A DNA stretch of 64,000 nt from positions 916,961 to 980,960 of the forward strand of contig NZ_JACKXD010000001.1 of the NCBI RefSeq assembly GCF_014212355.1, given 5' to 3'. Below are positions 62,085 through 64,000 of the stretch, in pieces; the first letter of the stretch is position 1, and each line of letters begins with the position of its first letter. Under the pieces are notes generated by a model. It was not told where the DNA came from. It saw nothing but the letters and a program-made list of their open reading frames with translations, and made no database searches. The translations under genes were made by a program, and so were the position numbers. Source of the DNA: Halobellus ruber (lineage in GTDB: Archaea > Halobacteriota > Halobacteria > Halobacteriales > Haloferacaceae).

Positions 62085-62879
62085 ATGAGCGCTGTCGGTT
62101 ACGAGGCCGCGGTCCTCGACCTCGACGGGACGGTGTACCTCGGCGACGGCCTCATCCCCGGCGTCGGCGACGGGATCCGCCGGCTCCGGGAGTCGGTCGG
62201 CCCCGTCAGGTTTCTCACGAACAAGGCGATCGCGCGCCGGGGGGACTACAGCGAGAAGTTGCGCCGGCTCGGAATCGACGCCGAGCGGCGGCACGTGATC
62301 AACTCGGGGTGGGTGACGGCCCAGTACGTCAGCGACCGGTATCCCCGGTCGGCGGCGTTCGTCGTGGGCGAAGCCCCGCTCATAGAGGAGTTCCACGACG
62401 CCGGCGTCGACACCACCACGGACGACTCGGGGGATCTCGTCGTGGCGTCGATGGATCGAGGGTTCGACTACGACGACCTCGACGTCGCGCTCCGGACCCT
62501 CGACGACGGGGAGGCGCCGTTCCTGGCGACGAACCCCGACCGGACGTGTCCAACGGAGTCGGGGGCCGTCCCCGACGCGGCGGGGATGATCGGCGCGATC
62601 GAGGCGGTGACCGGCCGAACGGTCGACGAGGTGCTCGGGAAGCCCTCCCCGCGGATGGTCGAGATCACGGTCGGGGAGATCGGCGTCGCCCCCGAGGACT
62701 GTCTGATGATCGGCGATCGGATCGAGACCGACATTCTGATGGGCGAACGCGCGGGGATGACCACCGTGCTCGTGCTCTCGGGGGTGACCGACCGGGAGAT
62801 GATCCCCGGGGCGGAGGCTGATCCCGATTACGTCATCGACTCGTTGGGGGGGATCGGTGACGTCCTCGATGACCGCTGA
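62085..62879 (+). CDS. HAD-IIA family sugar/glycerol phosphatase
   Basis: The 264-residue protein has the HAD nucleophile motif DLDGTVYLGDG (Asp11/Asp13 region), FLTNKAIARR as motif II, the lysine in GKPSPRMVEI and GDRIETDI as motif IV. HAD-IIA members (NagD, phosphoglycolate or glycerol-3-phosphate phosphatases) remove phosphate from small molecules. With the glycerol kinase-like and GDPD genes nearby, glycerol-3-phosphate is a possible substrate. An upstream 231-base gap holds AT-rich promoter-like sequence (AATTAATTACGG, near 61938). Confidence 0.88.
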   Translation: MSAVGYEAAVLDLDGTVYLGDGLIPGVGDGIRRLRESVGPVRFLTNKAIARRGDYSEKLRRLGIDAERRHVINSGWVTAQYVSDRYPRSAAFVVGEAPLIEEFHDAGVDTTTDDSGDLVVASMDRGFDYDDLDVALRTLDDGEAPFLATNPDRTCPTESGAVPDAAGMIGAIEAVTGRTVDEVLGKPSPRMVEITVGEIGVAPEDCLMIGDRIETDILMGERAGMTTVLVLSGVTDREMIPGAEADPDYVIDSLGGIGDVLDDR

Positions 62880-63451
62880 CGGCGGTCGAGAAGCGTTCCA
62901 AACGCATCTCCCGGTCCCGAGAAATCGTGCCCGACACAACGGGTCCGACCGTGGAGTGAAAGTGAACGCGAGGATCGGCGAATCGGCGTTGCCGGGGTCG
63001 ACTGCCGACGACCGAGCGGTTCCCTACAGCCCCTATCCGGCGTGGTCACGATCGTTCCCACGTCGGGGCGAATCAACGAGGTTAAGTACAAACCACACTT
63101 CGATAAGTAATGCGAAGCACACCACGCGACTGGGGGCGGTTCAACCCCGTCCCCACTCGCCGTCCGGCCACGTCGGCCCCGGTTCAACGGGTTTATACCC
63201 GTCCACCGGTTCGACTGTGTTGGACACGGAATGAGGATTCCACCCCTGCGGTCCGCCGTACACGATGGAATCTGATGTTAGCCTTGGTGGTTCGGTGACA
63301 CCTGTCCGGTGTCGCCCGAACCACACGGACCACGCAACCAATGCAATACGACGCGATGCAACGCAGTAGGATCTGTGCAATCCACAATTTGGTGATTCCT
63401 CCTTTCACGAGGAGAAATCCCGCCAACCCTCCCCGTTCACGCGGGGAACCC
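62880..63451 (+). promoter_or_regulatory. rRNA operon promoter and 16S leader region
   Basis: No protein gene is seen in these 572 bases. Two promoter-like elements fit the haloarchaeal rRNA pattern: GTTAAGTA at 63081-63088 followed by TTCGATAAGTAATGCGAAG, and GTTTATACCC at 63191-63200 followed by TTCGACTGTG. The stretch just before 16S has two hairpins with the same TTCACG loop (63399-63414 and 63431-63446). The leader should also hold one strand of the 16S processing stem. Confidence 0.7.

Positions 63452-64000
<549 letters not shown>

Overview
The window comes from a haloarchaeon (class Halobacteria). The protein genes are very GC-rich with acidic products, secreted lipoproteins carry Tat (twin-arginine) plus lipobox signals, promoters have archaeal TATA boxes close to the start codon, there is a TBP gene and an XPB-type helicase, and the right end runs into a 16S rRNA gene with a typical haloarchaeal 5' end. 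I cannot name the genus from the sequence alone.

Layout. 1-3.5 kb: 3' part of a PAS sensor histidine kinase, then a small operon of two paralogous membrane proteins, an XRE-type repressor and another membrane protein behind a palindromic operator. 3.7-12.9 kb: thiolase plus DUF35 partner, cysteine synthase, a DUF123 nuclease-like protein, a DCC thiol oxidoreductase, an MrfA-like repair helicase, a photolyase-family protein and a THI5/NMT1-like binding protein with no export signal. 12.9-13.2 kb: AT-rich spacer ending in an 84-bp MITE-like element that supplies the stop codon of a Gfo/Idh/MocA oxidoreductase. 14.5-19.8 kb: an iron(III) ABC transporter and an RGP-like glycosyltransferase, both preceded by the same TTTAGG-N4-CCTAAA box typical of DtxR-family iron repressors.

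19.8-31.5 kb: a GT-C-like membrane protein, then an alpha-glucan cluster of two GH13 proteins and a 1515-residue protein with two GH15 modules. 31.5-41.4 kb: SRPBCC protein, a PQQ-type beta-propeller lipoprotein and a complete dipeptide/oligopeptide ABC transporter. 41.6-44.5 kb: a membrane protein, CutA, a small unknown protein and a YeeE/YedE (thiosulfate) transporter.

44.85-48.46 kb: an AT-rich island of about 3.6 kb. It lies between an intact tRNA-Tyr gene and a diverged copy of that tRNA's 3' end, so it looks like the remnant of an integrated element. It carries a pentapeptide-repeat protein with a zinc-finger-like N-terminus and a two-helix potassium-channel C-terminus, a frameshifted macro-domain gene and a small broken zinc-finger frame. 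No integrase is visible.

48.6-64 kb: XPB-like helicase, TBP, an HTH regulator, a Cdc6-like AAA ATPase overlapping a glycerol-kinase-like FGGY gene, a four-gene ABC importer, a glycerophosphodiesterase, a LigM/GcvT-type demethylase, a HAD-IIA phosphatase, and the rRNA promoter region with the first 549 nt of 16S rRNA. The last metabolic block suggests uptake and breakdown of glycerol-phosphate or methylated compounds; the substrate is an inference.
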